From: an uncultured Paenibacillaceae bacterium
GTDB taxonomy: Bacteria > Bacillota > Bacilli > Paenibacillales > K13
DNA: 64,000 nt
NCBI GenBank assembly: GCA_913056365.1
Contig: CAJXLT010000003.1
Location: forward strand, 248,001 to 312,000
Reading direction: 5' to 3'
The notes beneath the pieces are model-generated. The model was not told the origin of the DNA and searched no databases. It saw only the letters and a program-made list of their open reading frames with translations. Position numbers and translations under genes: made by a program. Each line of letters opens with the position of its first letter. Position 1 is the stretch's first letter. Shown here piece by piece: positions 61,091 through 64,000 of the stretch.

Positions 61091-64000
61091 TTGAAGAAGC
61101 TGTTTTCCATAGATGCGCAGCAGTCTGCCGATGCGATTGAAATCAAGACCCTATCCAACAATGACATCGCTATCATCGGCATCGGCACAAGATTGCCTTT
61201 GTCCGATCATGCGGCTGAATTTTGGGAGAGGCTCACGACTGGAACAGATTTTGTCCGGGAGCTTTCGCCTAAACGCCAAGACGATATGCGGCGCTATATG
61301 CGTGCCAAGCAGATCGATGAACAGGCGACAGCGTTTTTTGAAGCGGCTTATTTAGACGATATCAGCGGCTTCGATTACCATTTCTTCGAGCTGTCCCATA
61401 AAGAAGCGCAGCTGATGGACCCGCATCACCGGGTCTTTCTGGAATCTGTCTGGCATGCTATAGAGGATGCGGGCTATGCCGGTGGGCAATTGGAAGGCAC
61501 CCGAACAGGCGTGTTTGTCGGCCATTCCAATGACGCAACCTATTATCAGTGGATCAAGGACAGCGAGCCTGAGGCAGAGATCTTGGCTGCACCCGGCAAC
61601 ACGCCGTCGATTCTCGCCAGCCGTATCGCTTACATGCTGAATTTGAAAGGTCCTTCGCTGATGATGGACACCGCTTGTTCCTCCTCGCTAGTAGCGGTTC
61701 ATGCGGCCTGTCAGGCTATACACAACAAGGAATGCGATATGGCGATAGTCGGCGGAGTGAAGGTGATCATCGATCCGATTGCATGGAAAGGACGGGAAAA
61801 GGCCGAGATTTTATCCTCATCTGGTAGAGCCAAAACGTTCAACGAAGATTCGGATGGAACCGGCCTCGGAGAAGGCGCGATATCCTTGATCTTGAAGCCT
61901 CTCGCCAAAGCCTTGCAGGAGGGGGACCAGATCTATGCTTCTATTAAAGGCAGCGCCGTTAATCAAGACGGGCGCTCGATTGGCATAACGGCTCCGAATG
62001 TGCTGGCGCAGAAGGAAGTGATTCAGCAAGCGTGGGAGCAGGCAGAGATCGCTCCCGATTCGATTCGATATATAGAGGCGCATGGCACGGGAACGAAGCT
62101 AGGCGATCCGATTGAAATCGAGGGCATTACTCGGGCATTCCGCGAGTACACCGGGAAAAAACAGTTTTGCGCTGTCGGCTCCATTAAAACCAATCTCGGT
62201 CATCTGGATCATGCGGCGGGAATCGCCGGGCTGCTGAAAGTGATTCTTACCCTGAAGTATAAGCAGTTTGCTCCTCATATTCATTTTGAACGGCCCAATT
62301 CGCAAATTCCTTTTCACGATTCCCCTGTGTATATAAGCCAGCAGACCGAATGGGAGCAAGATCGGGTCGCACCGAGAAGGGCTGGGGTCAGCTCCTTCGG
62401 CATTAGCGGAACGAATTGCCACATGATTCTGGAAGAAGCGCCTGCAAGAAACCCTTCCCGTGGACAAGGGCATAGTAAGCATATATTGACGCTGTCTGCC
62501 AATAGCCAAGCAGCGCTGCTCATGCAGGTGCGGCATTATGAGCAGCACTTGTCTGCCAACGCGGGAATGAATGTCGTACATTTGTGTTACACAGCAAGCA
62601 TCGGTCGAAAGCACAGGGATTATCGGGTAGCGATTGTCGGACAGAGCATAGAGGAATTTGTCAGGCTGCTCAGGCAGCTAGCGGACCGATTGACGCAATC
62701 GGGTGAAGCAAGCTTCTCAGATCATCCGTTCTACTACGCTTATCATAAGAAAATTGCCAAGCCTAGACCTGCCAGAAGAGAATCAGAGATTACAAAAGAG
62801 GAATGCGAGCAACTAACCGAACAAGCAAATCAAAGCATCAGCGAATATGTTGACCATCAACGGGAAGAGGCTTTGTATGACCTTTGCCATTCCTATGTGC
62901 AAGGCGCTTTTGTATCCTGGCAAGCCTTGTACCGGAAGGAAAAGCCGTTCAAGATCAGTCTTCCTCTCTATCCGTATGAAAGAAAGGAATGCTGGCTTGA
63001 TTTTGCAAACGTCCATTCGGATTCTTGGGTCCGTCCCCAGGAAGCGGAACGCGAGCAGGAGCAAAGGGAGTTCTCACAGCACGAGATGGAACCGTCGAGC
63101 ATCTTGTCGGCTGTGCAGCAGATGCTGATGCGCTTATATGAGATCGAAGTGGACGATATAGCGGAGGACACCGATTTTTTTGAACTCGGGATCGATTCGA
63201 TTTCGATCATGCAATTAAAAACGGAGGTTGTTCGTTTATTCCAGATCGACATTCCGGTGGGGAAATTTTTCGACCTCATTACAACTCCGCAGGAATTGGC
63301 CCATTATATCGAACAAGAGAGGGCAGCTAACATTGATGTGAAGGAAGTGGGAGCGGGGGCAGATGCAAGCGTGTCCCGATCCGAACCGGAATTGCTGTCG
63401 ATCAAGCCAAGCACGCCTGAATCTGCTAAGGGAAGCGGGATCATTCTGGACAAGTTTATTGTGAAAGCGGACAAGCATTTGACAGAGCAGCAGCAACGGT
63501 ATTTGCACCACTTGTCCGAACGATATGTGTCCAAGACGAAAACGTCCAAAGCATATACGCAGCAGTACAGACCAGTGTGGGCCAACGATCGCGCTGTACA
63601 GGGATTCACACCTGCCTGGAAGGAAATGGTCTACCCCCTGTTTGCCGAAGAAGGCCAAGGCTCGAAGATGCGCGACGTGGACGGGAATGAATATATAGAT
63701 TTTTGCATGGGCTTTGGCGTATTTCTGCTAGGCTACAGCCATCCGGATGTCGCGCAGGCTATAGAAAGCAAGGTAAGGAATCAGCTTATGCTAGGTCCAT
63801 CTGTCACTACAACAGGAGAGGTGAGCGAGCTAATCCGGGAGCTTACGGGCGTAGAACGTGTAGCCTTCTTCAACTCCGGAACAGAAGCGGTTATGGTTGC
63901 CGTGAGAATGGCTCGAGCTACGACAGGCAGAAGTAAGCTGGTCTTGTTCTCAGGCTCCTATCATGGAACCTTCGACGGGGTGTATGCGCGGCAAGATTCG
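61091..64000 (+). CDS. PKS protein KS-ACP-aminotransferase, truncated by the window end
   Basis: 970 residues are visible from TTG 61091 (AAGGGAG nine bases upstream) and the frame is open at the right edge. KS (about 25-450) is intact: DTACSSS with Cys196, EAHGTGTKLGD with His331 and KTNLGHLDHAAG with His371. No AT domain follows; a short linker ends LPLYPYERKECWL. An ACP has Ser703 in ELGIDSISI. From about 790 a class III (PLP-dependent) aminotransferase begins: MRDVDGNEYIDFCMGFG and FFNSGTEAVMVAVRMAR. In mycosubtilin/iturin-type synthases such a domain converts a beta-keto intermediate to a beta-amine. Here it would act on a glycine-plus-malonate unit. The catalytic lysine lies beyond the window. 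Confidence 0.92.
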   Translation, partial: MKKLFSIDAQQSADAIEIKTLSNNDIAIIGIGTRLPLSDHAAEFWERLTTGTDFVRELSPKRQDDMRRYMRAKQIDEQATAFFEAAYLDDISGFDYHFFELSHKEAQLMDPHHRVFLESVWHAIEDAGYAGGQLEGTRTGVFVGHSNDATYYQWIKDSEPEAEILAAPGNTPSILASRIAYMLNLKGPSLMMDTACSSSLVAVHAACQAIHNKECDMAIVGGVKVIIDPIAWKGREKAEILSSSGRAKTFNEDSDGTGLGEGAISLILKPLAKALQEGDQIYASIKGSAVNQDGRSIGITAPNVLAQKEVIQQAWEQAEIAPDSIRYIEAHGTGTKLGDPIEIEGITRAFREYTGKKQFCAVGSIKTNLGHLDHAAGIAGLLKVILTLKYKQFAPHIHFERPNSQIPFHDSPVYISQQTEWEQDRVAPRRAGVSSFGISGTNCHMILEEAPARNPSRGQGHSKHILTLSANSQAALLMQVRHYEQHLSANAGMNVVHLCYTASIGRKHRDYRVAIVGQSIEEFVRLLRQLADRLTQSGEASFSDHPFYYAYHKKIAKPRPARRESEITKEECEQLTEQANQSISEYVDHQREEALYDLCHSYVQGAFVSWQALYRKEKPFKISLPLYPYERKECWLDFANVHSDSWVRPQEAEREQEQREFSQHEMEPSSILSAVQQMLMRLYEIEVDDIAEDTDFFELGIDSISIMQLKTEVVRLFQIDIPVGKFFDLITTPQELAHYIEQERAANIDVKEVGAGADASVSRSEPELLSIKPSTPESAKGSGIILDKFIVKADKHLTEQQQRYLHHLSERYVSKTKTSKAYTQQYRPVWANDRAVQGFTPAWKEMVYPLFAEEGQGSKMRDVDGNEYIDFCMGFGVFLLGYSHPDVAQAIESKVRNQLMLGPSVTTTGEVSELIRELTGVERVAFFNSGTEAVMVAVRMARATTGRSKLVLFSGSYHGTFDGVYARQDS

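Noticed and set aside
44340..64000. Assignment to edeine, paenilamicin, zwittermicin or iturin clusters
   Set aside because: Single features agree (carbamoyl or amino units, Ser, Gly, aminotransferase) but the domain order and gene set differ from what I know of each, and the window is incomplete.
1..64000. rRNA, tRNA, riboswitch and insertion-sequence signals
   Set aside because: I looked for conserved tRNA arms, rRNA stretches and transposase motifs and found none I could support; I cannot run a covariance model here.

Overview
The window looks like chromosomal DNA of a Paenibacillus-type Firmicute (family Paenibacillaceae). The evidence is strong GGAGG-type ribosome binding sites, frequent GTG/TTG starts, YesM/YesN-type two-component pairs beside sugar ABC transporters, an OpuA/GbsR glycine-betaine locus, an S-layer (SLH) anchored giant protein and a NodU/NRPS/PKS cluster. 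I saw no rRNA, tRNA, CRISPR array, transposase or phage structural gene cluster. Species cannot be fixed from the sequence alone.

Bases 1-24,800 are mostly metabolism and regulation. They hold a partial SDR gene, a secreted 5'-nucleotidase with a LysM domain, an MFS transporter, an MBL-fold hydrolase divergent from a TetR regulator across a clear palindromic operator, and a MerR/TipAS regulator split by an apparent one-base deletion. Next comes a sugar ABC importer with its own histidine kinase and response regulator, then a tightly overlapping nagZ-like/nagB/nagA operon for N-acetylglucosamine salvage. After that are the opuA operon with divergent gbsR, a DUF1697 gene, a DEAD-box helicase with a small downstream gene, and a lactonase-family beta-propeller.

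Bases 24,800-37,200 hold an ABC-F ATPase, a four-gene MacB/LolD-type export operon (ATPase, lipoprotein adaptor, FtsX-like permease, and a second ATPase with an AbrB-like tail), an AraC regulator divergent from a GH31 alpha-xylosidase, and several gene-poor stretches filled with short dispersed or tandem repeats. Two 76-bp copies of one repeat lie 12 kb apart, and a second family built on a CCTGCA...AGGAATTTC core recurs in two separate gaps.

Bases 37,300-43,900 form a surface-protein locus: a GNAT acetyltransferase, three tandem tail-collar (microcystin-dependent-protein-like) genes and a 1440-residue SLH-anchored protein with near-identical cadherin-like repeats.

From about 44,200 to the right edge runs an incomplete NRPS/PKS cluster, all on the plus strand with short gaps. 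It encodes a type II thioesterase, a C-A-T NRPS, a NodU-family carbamoyltransferase, a KS-(degenerate AT)-T-T-C-A-T-(degenerate E) megasynthase, a C-A-T protein with a half-condensation-like tail, and a KS-ACP-aminotransferase protein cut by the window end. Reading specificity residues by eye, the second and third A domains match serine and glycine; the first is unusual, perhaps for a basic residue. No active AT is visible, so acyl loading must come in trans. Together these suggest a carbamoylated peptide-polyketide containing serine, glycine and a beta-amino unit. I could not match it to a named compound, and it is the most interesting content of the window.
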